Assembly (NCBI GenBank): GCA_024681495.1
Contig: JAILAS010000114.1
Span: 1 to 7,767, forward strand
Source: Eubacterium sp.
GTDB lineage: Bacteria; Bacillota; Clostridia; Lachnospirales; Lachnospiraceae
Reading direction: 5' to 3'
DNA: 7,767 nucleotides
Shown: positions 1 to 6,066 of the stretch, piece by piece
How the letters are laid out: each line of letters begins with the position of its first letter
How positions within the stretch are numbered: the stretch's first letter is position 1
Made by a program: the position numbers and the translations under genes
Notes under the pieces: generated by a model
The model's input: only the letters and a program-made list of their open reading frames with translations
Database searches by the model: none
What the model was told of the DNA's origin: nothing

Positions 1-1031
1 ACAAGGAGCTTTTCGAGCCCATTCCCTACCACGGACCTCCTTCGCTGCGCACGGCCATGGCGGATCACCTCAGCAGGTATAAGGGCATGAAGGTGGACCC
101 GGAGGCGATAATCATAGGGGCTGGTACGGAATTTTTGTACAGGAGGCTTCTGGAGATGATGGGCCCGGGCACCATGGTGGCCTTCGAGGATCCCGGATAC
201 AAGCAGCTTACCCAGATGTGCGTGAATGCGGGCGGATTGTACTCCTATATTCCGATGGACGACCGGGGGATAAGTGCCCAGGTACTAGAGCAGTCCAGTG
301 CCGACCTGGTCCACCTGTCGCCCGCCAATCACTTCCCCACCGGGATCGTCATGGACGGGGAGAGGCGCCGGGAGGTGCTGGACTGGGCGTACAAGGCGCC
401 GTTTCGCTACATCATAGAGGACGACTACGACAGCGAGTTCTCCGGAGACAGCGCGCTGCAGCAGCCGCTCTACGCCATGGACGAAGGAGAACGGGTAATC
501 TATATGAATACCTTCTCGAAGAGCCTGGTTTCGTCGATCCGAATCAGCTACATGATACTGCCGAGGTCCCTTATAGGGCTCTACCGCAGGACGATGAGCT
601 TCTACGCGTGCTCGGCCTCGGGCTTCGAGCAGCAGACGCTGGCGTCCTTTATATCAGAGGGGTACTTCCAGCGCCACCTCGACAGGCTTTTGAATTACTA
701 CAACAAGAAGAAAAAGCGGTTCGTCGAGGAGGTGGAGGCCTCGCCGTTTTCGGGCGTTTCGGAGATTCTGAGGAGCAGGGCGGGTACCCACCTGCTTATC
801 AGGGTGAACACCTCTATGGACGACGAGAAGATAAAGGAAAGGGCTTCCGAACTGAAGATACATATATCGCTCCTGTCCGATTACTGTAACAGGATACGGC
901 CCGCCTATCTCCGCACGCTGGTAATAAATTACGCCGGCATGGAGAACGAGGATATAACGCAGGCCGTGAGTCTTTTGGAGAAGATGTTCGAGAGGGACAT
1001 TGACGGCGCGAGCCGTCACGGGGATGACTGA
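1..1031 (+). CDS. MocR/GntR-family PLP-dependent transcriptional regulator (5' partial; C-terminal aminotransferase-like domain)
   Basis: The reading frame is open from base 3, so the ATG at 57 is internal and the true start lies before the window. 342 residues are visible. MocR proteins are usually about 460-480 residues, so the N-terminal winged-helix DNA-binding domain and linker are missing here. What is seen is a fold-type I aminotransferase domain: 'PPSLRTAMADHLSRYKG' at the left edge, 'LSPANHFPTG' (substrate/PLP loop), 'EDDYDSEF' at bases 417-440 (the Asp and Tyr that contact the PLP ring, as in GabR), and 'NTFSKSL', whose Lys codon at 519-521 is the expected Schiff-base lysine. All key PLP residues are present, so the cofactor is probably bound. 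Known relatives (GabR, PdxR) use this domain to sense an amino compound or PLP and regulate transcription; the effector here is unknown. The gene ends in a terminator, so it is probably not co-transcribed with the downstream dehydrogenase, although it could regulate it. A plain aminotransferase is less likely given the MocR-specific motifs. Confidence 0.88.
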   Translation, partial: KELFEPIPYHGPPSLRTAMADHLSRYKGMKVDPEAIIIGAGTEFLYRRLLEMMGPGTMVAFEDPGYKQLTQMCVNAGGLYSYIPMDDRGISAQVLEQSSADLVHLSPANHFPTGIVMDGERRREVLDWAYKAPFRYIIEDDYDSEFSGDSALQQPLYAMDEGERVIYMNTFSKSLVSSIRISYMILPRSLIGLYRRTMSFYACSASGFEQQTLASFISEGYFQRHLDRLLNYYNKKKKRFVEEVEASPFSGVSEILRSRAGTHLLIRVNTSMDDEKIKERASELKIHISLLSDYCNRIRPAYLRTLVINYAGMENEDITQAVSLLEKMFERDIDGASRHGDD

Positions 1032-1058
1032 CCTTCGACTGACCCCAAACTGACCCCA
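1026..1058. repeat. Three tandem 11-bp repeats (GACTGACCCCA-like) across the regulator stop codon
   Basis: Three consecutive 11-bp units begin at 1026, 1037 and 1048. Each contains ACTGACC, and the last two are identical in ten of eleven bases. The first unit contains the TGA stop of the regulator. The period is about one helical turn. It may be an operator-like array for a regulator of the downstream genes, or simply a small tandem duplication; the sequence does not decide. Confidence 0.6.
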
Positions 1059-1109
1059 TAAAAAAGAATCGAAATGGCACTTTTTTGTTGCGCGATGCTT
1101 TGCTATTTT

Positions 1110-1152
1110 AAAGATGCACTGTGAGATAAGGCTCTCAGGTGCATCTTTTTTT
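1110..1152 (+). terminator. Rho-independent terminator after the MocR-type regulator
   Basis: AAAGATGCA (1110-1118) pairs with TGCATCTTT (1140-1148). The inner part adds CTG/CAG (1119-1121 with 1136-1138) and GAG/CTC (1123-1125 with 1132-1134) around a short loop. The T run spans 1146-1152. It lies 78 bp after the regulator's stop and 64 bp before the dehydrogenase start. It could also act as an attenuator in a dehydrogenase leader if that transcript starts upstream of it. Confidence 0.85.
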
Positions 1153-1178
1153 CGGCCGACTTCCACTACCCGGCCGAA
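1151..1178. promoter_or_regulatory. Perfect 8-bp inverted repeat upstream of the dehydrogenase
   Basis: TTCGGCCG (1151-1158) and CGGCCGAA (1171-1178) form an exact inverted repeat separated by 12 bp. It lies between the terminator tail and the ribosome binding site of the alcohol dehydrogenase (AGGAG, 1204-1208). The half-site centres are 20 bp apart, about two helical turns, which suits a dimeric repressor. It could instead fold as an RNA hairpin in the leader. No convincing sigma-A promoter was seen between the terminator and the start codon. Confidence 0.4.
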
Positions 1179-1216
1179 GGACAACTGACGAATCTTTGTA
1201 GAAAGGAGACAGGATT

Positions 1217-2287
1217 ATGGCTGATATGATGAAAGGATTCGCCATGCTTAAGATTGGCGAAGTGGGCTGGATTGAAAAGGAGGTACCCGAGTGCGGACCT
1301 CTCGACGCGATCGTGCGTCCTCTGGCGATTGCCATCTGTACTTCCGATGTGCACACCGTTTACGAGGGTGCTATCGGAGACAGGCACAATATGATTCTCG
1401 GACACGAGGGCTGCGGCGAGATCGTTAAGGTTGGCTCTCTGGTTAAGGATTTCAAGCCGGGCGACAGGGTTCTCGTACCCGCTATCACACCGGATTGGAA
1501 CTCCCTCGAGGCGCAGGCGGGATTCTCGATGCACTCGGGCGGAATGCTGGCAGGCTGGAAGTTCTCGAACTTCAAGGATGGCGTTTTCTCGGAGTACTTC
1601 CACGTAAACGACGCGGACGGTAACCTCGCTCTCATCCCCGACGGAATGAGCGTTGAGGAGGCTTGCATCCTCTCCGACATGGTTCCCACCGGATTCCATG
1701 CGGTTGAGCTTGCGGACGTGCAGTTCGGAGATACGGTTCTTTGCATCGGTATTGGAGCGGTTGGGCTGATGGCCGTTGCAGGAGCTAACCTTCGTGGTGC
1801 ATCACGCATCATCTGTGTCGGAACCAGACCCGTATGCGTGGACGCGGCCAAGGGCTACGGCGCTACGGACTTTATCGACTACCACCAGGGCAGTATCGAG
1901 GATCAGGTAATGGATCTCACGAACGGAAAGGGTGTGGATCGCGTGTGTATCGCAGGCGGTACCGTAAACACCTTCGAGTCCGCTATCAAGTCCCTCAAGG
2001 CCGGCGGTAAGATCGGTTCCGTTAACTATCTCGGAAGCGGAGATTATGTAAACATCCCCCGCGTGGAGTGGGGCTGCGGCATGGGCCACAAGCAGATCAT
2101 GACCGGACTTATGCCCGGCGGAAGGCTTCGCATGGAGAAGCTCAGCGCCCTCGTTGCATCCGGCAGACTCGACGTAAGGCCCGAGTGCACGCACGTGTTC
2201 CACGGCTGGGAGCACACTCAGGAGGCTCTTGAGATGATGAGGGAGAAACCCAAGGATCTCATCAAGCCGATCGTAATACCTGACTAA
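1217..2287 (+). CDS. adh: Zinc-dependent NADP(H)-type secondary alcohol dehydrogenase
   Basis: This 356-residue protein is very similar along its whole length to the T. brockii / C. beijerinckii secondary alcohol dehydrogenase, a tetrameric cytoplasmic enzyme that interconverts secondary alcohols such as 2-propanol with ketones. Its numbering is offset by +4 from the T. brockii enzyme. Catalytic zinc ligands are all visible: Cys41, His63, Asp154, with Glu64 beside His63. The Rossmann motif GIGAVG is at 178-183. Gly202-Thr203-Arg204 and Tyr222 match the NADP-phosphate-binding Gly198-Ser199-Arg200 and Tyr218 of the T. brockii enzyme, so NADP(H) preference is expected; Thr replaces Ser. The structural-zinc cysteine lobe of horse-liver-type enzymes is absent, as usual for this subfamily. 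The ATG is preceded by AGGAG at 1204-1208 with 8-nt spacing. MADMMKGF is four residues longer than the T. brockii start; a start at the ATG at 1229 is possible but lacks its own Shine-Dalgarno. The COG0523 gene follows after 23 bp, so an operon is likely. The natural substrate cannot be read from sequence. Confidence 0.95.
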   Translation: MADMMKGFAMLKIGEVGWIEKEVPECGPLDAIVRPLAIAICTSDVHTVYEGAIGDRHNMILGHEGCGEIVKVGSLVKDFKPGDRVLVPAITPDWNSLEAQAGFSMHSGGMLAGWKFSNFKDGVFSEYFHVNDADGNLALIPDGMSVEEACILSDMVPTGFHAVELADVQFGDTVLCIGIGAVGLMAVAGANLRGASRIICVGTRPVCVDAAKGYGATDFIDYHQGSIEDQVMDLTNGKGVDRVCIAGGTVNTFESAIKSLKAGGKIGSVNYLGSGDYVNIPRVEWGCGMGHKQIMTGLMPGGRLRMEKLSALVASGRLDVRPECTHVFHGWEHTQEALEMMREKPKDLIKPIVIPD

Positions 2288-2310
2288 GTCAAAGTTTTTG
2301 GAGACAGTAC

Positions 2311-3255
2311 ATGAACATATTGGTGGTGTCCGGCTTCTTAGGCGCCGGAAAGACAACTTTCATACAGGAGCTCATAAGGCGCACCCGAAAAAAATTCGTG
2401 GTATTGGAGAATGAGTTCGGAGATACGGATATAGACGAGGCCACTCTCAAGGTGGATGATAACACCGACGTCTGGGGCCTCTCCGAGGGGTGCGTGTGCT
2501 GCACAAAGAGCGCCGATCTTACGGGTTCTGTTATGACAATAGAGAGTGTGCTGTCTCCCGATTTTCTCATCGTGGAGCCTTCCGGAGTCGGAAAGCTCGG
2601 CAATGTAATGGCCAACCTTCAAAAACTGGAATATGAAAGAATTACTCTCCTTAGGCCCATAACTGTGATAGATGGGCTGGGATTTAGGCAAGACTTGGCG
2701 GAATACGGGGATATATATACTAATCAGATCGACAACGCGGGCACAGTGGTGATATCCAAACCGGATAGGTGTGAGCCCGAGCTGTACGAAGCGATTAGAG
2801 ACAGGGTGCTGGAGAACAATCCGGATGCCCGTGTGTTGGATTGCCATTACACGAAGATGGACGATGAGTGGTTCGATATGCTTCTCAGGGAGGCATACAG
2901 CGGAGAGATTTTAGAAGAAGAAGAGGCCGACAGCGGCCTAAAGACGTGTACCATACGCGGGGGAGAGGTTTCCTCAGCGACGGAACTTTTATACCTTTTG
3001 GACTATGCCGTAAGGGGAGCCTTCGGAGATATCATCCGGGCCAAGGGCATGGTTCGCTGCGGAGACGAGGTCCTGGGCTTCCACATAGCCTCGGGGCAGA
3101 TAAGTGTTCAGGGGTTGGACGAAACAGAAGAAGAACTCGCATCGCAGAGCGTATGGATAGGTTCGAATATAGACAGATTTGGTCTGATGGAGCATTTGCA
3201 CTCGCCGGTGATCTCCTTTGGTAACCTGTTCAGGCGGGATGCAGCTGCATCATGA
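2311..3255 (+). CDS. CobW/COG0523-family G3E GTPase, putative metallochaperone
   Basis: This 314-residue protein has the G3E GTPase layout. The P-loop GFLGAGKTT spans 8-16 and ENEFGD 33-38. The family's metal-binding CxCC motif is GCVCC at 60-64 (Cys61, Cys63, Cys64), and the Walker-B-like EPSG is at 89-92. The guanine-specificity motif reads SKPD (149-152) where classic GTPases have NKxD. An acidic linker (about 198-209) leads to a CobW_C-type domain (about 211-314). The family uses GTP hydrolysis to insert or deliver metal (zinc for ZNG1/YeiR-type, cobalt for CobW). No His-rich stretch is present. The start has GGAG at 2300-2303, 7 nt before the ATG. The gene lies 23 bp behind a zinc alcohol dehydrogenase and ahead of a terminator, so it should be co-expressed with it; metal delivery to that enzyme is an inference. 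Family assignment is strong; metal and client are unknown. Confidence 0.92.
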   Translation: MNILVVSGFLGAGKTTFIQELIRRTRKKFVVLENEFGDTDIDEATLKVDDNTDVWGLSEGCVCCTKSADLTGSVMTIESVLSPDFLIVEPSGVGKLGNVMANLQKLEYERITLLRPITVIDGLGFRQDLAEYGDIYTNQIDNAGTVVISKPDRCEPELYEAIRDRVLENNPDARVLDCHYTKMDDEWFDMLLREAYSGEILEEEEADSGLKTCTIRGGEVSSATELLYLLDYAVRGAFGDIIRAKGMVRCGDEVLGFHIASGQISVQGLDETEEELASQSVWIGSNIDRFGLMEHLHSPVISFGNLFRRDAAAS

Positions 3256-3259
3256 ACAA

Positions 3260-3299
3260 ATAAATCGGGTTCCTGTGGTGCGCAGGACCTGAGGTTTAT
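3260..3299 (+). other. Long imperfect RNA hairpin just after the GTPase stop codon
   Basis: ATAAATC (3260-3266) pairs with GGTTTAT (3293-3299) with one G-U pair. GGT-CCTG (3268-3275, one bulged T) pairs with CAGGACC (3283-3289). The loop is 3276-3282, and there is a small internal loop at 3267/3290-3292. No T tract follows, so it is not itself a terminator. It stands 4 nt after the stop and 11 nt before the terminator stem and may protect the mRNA 3' end. No known riboswitch or ncRNA family was recognised. Confidence 0.5.
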
Positions 3300-3310
3300 C
3301 CATTGTCCGG

Positions 3311-3340
3311 AGCGCCCTCCAGTTTTTGGGGGGCGCTTTT
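3311..3340 (+). terminator. Rho-independent terminator of the adh-COG0523 unit
   Basis: AGCGCCCTCC (3311-3320) pairs with GGGGGGCGCT (3328-3337), ten pairs including one G-U, around the 7-nt loop AGTTTTT. The 3' T run is short (3337-3340) but the stem is very GC-rich. Confidence 0.85.
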
Positions 3341-3366
3341 GGTATGTTAGCACGAGCGGATTATCG

Positions 3367-3389
3367 TTTTGTGTTTGGGGAACACAAAA
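3367..3389. other. Perfect 9-bp inverted repeat upstream of the surface-protein promoter
   Basis: TTTTGTGTT (3367-3375) and AACACAAAA (3381-3389) are exact inverted repeats around TGGGG. It lies 24 bp upstream of the -35 box. On the + strand an A-rich stretch follows, not T, and on the other strand no T tract follows either, so it is not a good terminator. It could be an operator or an incidental AT-rich palindrome; A-tracts here might also act as an UP-like element for the promoter. Confidence 0.35.
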
Positions 3390-3413
3390 AAAGAAAAATT
3401 GGCCCCGAAAGCT

Positions 3414-3441
3414 TTGACGACGGCGGGCCGGGTTGTATAAT
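3414..3441 (+). promoter_or_regulatory. Sigma-A-type promoter for the LRR/beta-helix surface protein gene
   Basis: TTGACG (-35, 3414-3419) and a perfect TATAAT (-10, 3436-3441) are separated by 16 bp, with an A-rich stretch (3381-3399) upstream. Transcription should start near 3447-3449, giving a leader of about 108 nt before the ATG at 3556. The near-consensus boxes suggest strong expression. Confidence 0.82.
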
Positions 3442-3503
3442 TTCAACTGTAAACAAATTTAAGAATTAGCGGCAGGATGGTTATGGTAGTCCGTTTTGTC
3501 CGT

Positions 3504-3523
3504 CCCGTCATTGGGGTGACGGG
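3504..3523 (+). other. Leader hairpin upstream of the surface-protein ribosome binding site
   Basis: CCCGTCA (3504-3510) pairs perfectly with TGACGGG (3517-3523) around TTGGGG. It lies in the predicted 5' leader, 18 nt upstream of the Shine-Dalgarno GGGAGG (3542-3547). No known riboswitch class was recognised, and no T tract follows, so it is not a terminator. Confidence 0.5.
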
Positions 3524-3555
3524 TAATTCGTTTAGTGCTTAGGGAGGTATTTACA

Positions 3556-5766
3556 ATGAAAAAAAGAATGGCTGCTATTGTGATGGCGGCATGTCTCGTA
3601 TTCACGGGAGGGGTCAGCTCGTGGGCCGACACGGGAGCCCAGGAGTTCGGAACCTTCAGTGAGGTTCAGAGCTATGCCAAGATTCTGGTCGACTCGACAG
3701 GGGCCACCACCACGGATAATTCCAACGTGAACGTGAGCGGAGGCACCGTCACCGGTGAGTCCATGACCGGGGTGACCATATCCATGGCCACAGACACCGC
3801 CACCGGAAACGGAGTGGCGATCGATCTGGCCGCAAACACCGACAAGTATCTAATTGAAGACTGCAACATCAGCGTGAACGCCGGAGAAGTGAACAACACC
3901 CTCGGCTACGAGGCCGCCTGCGGAGTGGGAGTGGGCGTAGACACCGGCGAGCTGTGGATTAAGGACAGCACGATTAAGTCGTCGGGCTCCCGTTCGACGC
4001 CGGTATATCTCTTCGGTAACTCCGATACGGAGGCTACGTCGCTGGTCGTACAGGACTCCACATTGACGGCCGAAGGCGACGTGTGGATGCCCGGATTTAA
4101 GCTCCTTATGGGAGGAGCCCGTGCCACGCTCCTTATGACGGCGGATAACAGCTGGTTCTACGGAGCCACGCTGACGGCCCAGAACTGGGGCGCTCTCTCC
4201 CAGGACAGCGTCGATGCGTACAGCTACGCGATCAACACCACATCGACGGCTAAGGAGGGCGGATACGCATCATACCTTACGTACGGACTGCGCTCCTACG
4301 GATCCGGATTCTACGCCGGGCAGTACGGAATCTTCATGTGCGGCAACACCGACGTTATCACCGATACCGGAGCGGCTGCCCTCGCTGACAGCGACGCGAT
4401 GAGCAAGATATCCGACTACGACGTGGACGGGACGGCACAGACCGAGATCGTGGCGCCCTTCAACGCGCTAGTGGTACATACGTCCACGCCGGATCTGACC
4501 AAGGTCGCCACCGCCGTGTTTAAGAACACGCTTATTTCCACTCAGACATCGGACCTTCCCTCCGGAGTCACCGCCGTGTCCTACGACGACGAGTTCCTGC
4601 TCGAGTCCCCCAACACGGCAGGTACGGGAAACACCTGCGGAGCGCCCTACTTCTTCAGTAAGAACCTTTACGGTTCCGCGGCTCTCATCCGAAGCATGAA
4701 CGCCGACTTCACCTTCGACAACTGCGAGGTGGACTCCTCCAACGGAGTGCTGCTCCAGAGCGTGATAACCTTCGATCCGCCCAGCGCATGTGGATATCTC
4801 GACGTGGGCGGCGCCGACTCCGTGGCAGGAATCACGGCCACCTATGAGAACGGCTCTTACGACGGAGACATCCTTCACCAGGATTACCAGCGTGCAATGG
4901 CCGTCAATCTGGAGGCAAAGGCCACATTGACGGGCGCGATAGTGTCCGGCACCTATGCGGGCTGGAACGACCTGTGGTCCGAGGAGAACCTCAGGGCCGC
5001 GCTCGCAGAAGACGGCATCGACGAGAGCGTATTCAATAACGACTCGTGGGTTTCCGACGTGCAGGCCAACCTCATCCTGAGCGACGACACCGCGTACGGG
5101 GCCGAGGAGAACATCGGCGTGGATGTGGTTGTGAAAGACGGGGCCGTATGGAACGTGAACGGCGAATCCTCGCTCAGCTCGCTTACAGTTGAGGAGGGCG
5201 GTACCGTTCAGGCGGCAGACGGATACAGCATCGTGATCTACGAGAGATGCGACGCGTCCAACGCCAACACGTCCTACAGCACCACCGGCGGCACGGTCGT
5301 TTCCGCGCTCGAGGCAGGCGAGACCTACAGCAACGTGGTTATAAAGGTGACAAAGGATGCCACAGCTTCCGACGATGGACAGAGCGCTTCGGATGGTTCG
5401 TCGACACTCTCCGTCGGCGATAAGTTCACGGCCGGCAAGCTCGTCTACAAGGTTACGTCCGCCAATGCGGTCAGCGTGGTTGGCGTGAAGTCCAAGGCAG
5501 TTAAGAAGCTCACCGTTCCCGCCACCGTAAAGAATGGCTCGGTTTCCTACAAGGTGACCGCGATAGGTGCCAAGGCGTTTAAGTCATGCAAAAAGCTCAA
5601 GACCCTCACGGTGAAGAGCACCTCGATAAAGAAGGTTGCCAAGAATGCGTTCAAGGGCTGCAAGAAGCTTAAGACCGTTAAGATTAAGAAGGGAAAGACC
5701 TTCAAGAAGACGAAGAAGCTCTTTAAGAAGGCAGTGTCCAAGAAGGTTAAGTTCAAGAAGTGCTGA
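3556..5766 (+). CDS. Secreted beta-helix-like surface protein with lysine-rich C-terminal BspA-type LRR (LRR_5) domain
   Basis: This 736-residue protein starts at the ATG at 3556, which has GGGAGG at 3542-3547, 8 nt upstream. The in-frame GTG at 3535 lies upstream of that Shine-Dalgarno and would spoil the signal peptide. Residues 1-24 are a Sec signal peptide (MKKR, hydrophobic core, probable cut after SSWA). Residues about 45-600 are rich in Thr, Ser, Gly, Asp and Asn with short alternating strands ('LIEDCNISV', 'LWIKDSTIKS', 'LVVQDSTLTA', 'VVVKDGAVWNVNG'), which suggests a right-handed beta-helix or adhesin-like fold. No catalytic motif was recognised. Residues about 617-736 hold two clear LRR_5 units: 'IGAKAFKSCKKLKTLTV' and 'VAKNAFKGCKKLKTVKI'. 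From residue 623 to the end there are 37 lysines, no arginine and no acidic residue, and the final residue is cysteine. There is no LPXTG, SLH or transmembrane anchor. It is flanked by its own promoter and terminator. A role in binding polysaccharide or cell-wall polymer is inferred, not shown. Confidence 0.9.
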   Translation: MKKRMAAIVMAACLVFTGGVSSWADTGAQEFGTFSEVQSYAKILVDSTGATTTDNSNVNVSGGTVTGESMTGVTISMATDTATGNGVAIDLAANTDKYLIEDCNISVNAGEVNNTLGYEAACGVGVGVDTGELWIKDSTIKSSGSRSTPVYLFGNSDTEATSLVVQDSTLTAEGDVWMPGFKLLMGGARATLLMTADNSWFYGATLTAQNWGALSQDSVDAYSYAINTTSTAKEGGYASYLTYGLRSYGSGFYAGQYGIFMCGNTDVITDTGAAALADSDAMSKISDYDVDGTAQTEIVAPFNALVVHTSTPDLTKVATAVFKNTLISTQTSDLPSGVTAVSYDDEFLLESPNTAGTGNTCGAPYFFSKNLYGSAALIRSMNADFTFDNCEVDSSNGVLLQSVITFDPPSACGYLDVGGADSVAGITATYENGSYDGDILHQDYQRAMAVNLEAKATLTGAIVSGTYAGWNDLWSEENLRAALAEDGIDESVFNNDSWVSDVQANLILSDDTAYGAEENIGVDVVVKDGAVWNVNGESSLSSLTVEEGGTVQAADGYSIVIYERCDASNANTSYSTTGGTVVSALEAGETYSNVVIKVTKDATASDDGQSASDGSSTLSVGDKFTAGKLVYKVTSANAVSVVGVKSKAVKKLTVPATVKNGSVSYKVTAIGAKAFKSCKKLKTLTVKSTSIKKVAKNAFKGCKKLKTVKIKKGKTFKKTKKLFKKAVSKKVKFKKC

Positions 5767-5788
5767 TGTGGCGATTCGATCGGCCGCA

Positions 5789-5837
5789 GATGTGAAAAAA
5801 AGGGTGCTCCCAAGGCGGGGGGCGCCCTTTTTACATC
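5789..5837 (+). terminator. Rho-independent terminator of the LRR/beta-helix gene
   Basis: GGGTGCTCCC (5802-5811) pairs with GGGGGCGCCC (5818-5827) with two G-U pairs around AAGGCG. This is extended by A5 (5797-5801) against T5 (5828-5832), and further by GATGT/ACATC (5789-5793 with 5833-5837). The A-run plus T-run could allow some termination in both directions. Confidence 0.88.
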
Positions 5838-5933
5838 CGGCGAAGGTCCGGGGGCGTCACCTACCGGGGGAGTATGAAAATTTTATGTTATGAAGGCATG
5901 AAAAAGATTCAAAGGGGGGCAGGTAAAATATTC

Positions 5934-5962
5934 TTGCATGCTTTGTGGCACTAATATATATT
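5934..5962 (+). promoter_or_regulatory. Sigma-A-type promoter for the Cthe_2159-domain protein gene
   Basis: TTGCAT (-35, 5934-5939) and TATATT (-10, 5957-5962) are 17 bp apart, the optimal spacing. The predicted start is near 5969, giving a leader of about 98 nt. The region 5838-5933 between the previous terminator and this promoter holds several G runs but no gene or site that I can support. Confidence 0.72.
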
Positions 5963-5976
5963 AAACTCAAGAGAAG

Positions 5977-6030
5977 AAATTGGGGGGGCGCAGAGCTATT
6001 TGCGTCCAAATTTTGCACCCATTTTGGGTG
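5977..6030 (+). other. Structured 5' leader (two hairpins) upstream of the Cthe_2159-domain gene
   Basis: First hairpin: GGGCGC (5986-5991) pairs with GCGTCC (6002-6007) with one G-U pair, plus A5992-T6001. With the extra Gs of the 7-G run bulged, AAATT (5977-5981) can extend the stem against AAATTT (6008-6013). Second hairpin: CACCC (6016-6020) pairs with GGGTG (6026-6030) around ATTTT. Both lie between the predicted start site (about 5969) and the Shine-Dalgarno AGGAG (6057-6061). They match no riboswitch known to me and may simply stabilise the mRNA. Confidence 0.45.
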
Positions 6031-6066
6031 TTGCCTTCGTTTGTTTTAAGAAAGGTAGGAGAAAAA

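Noticed and set aside
57..59. ATG as start of the MocR-type regulator
   Set aside because: The frame stays open to base 3 and the upstream codons encode conserved aminotransferase-domain residues, so this Met is internal.
1075..1091. Sigma-54-like element TGGCAC...TTGC upstream of adh
   Set aside because: The GG and GC doublets are separated by 12 bp, where the sigma-54 -24/-12 promoter needs 10, so it is unlikely to work.
654..1184. Long minus-strand open frame over the regulator's 3' end
   Set aside because: It is antisense to conserved aminotransferase-domain coding sequence and runs through the terminator, with no recognisable domain.
3367..3389. Reading the TTTTGTGTT/AACACAAAA hairpin as a terminator
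   Set aside because: No T tract follows the stem on either strand.
3535..3555. GTG start seven codons upstream of the LRR surface protein ATG
   Set aside because: The Shine-Dalgarno lies inside this extension, and the added residues would put an acidic residue in front of a normal signal peptide.
5874..5954. 26-codon ORF behind a GGGGGAG run
   Set aside because: The purine run is too close to the ATG for a normal ribosome binding site, the frame runs through the -35 region of the next promoter, and the protein resembles nothing known to me.
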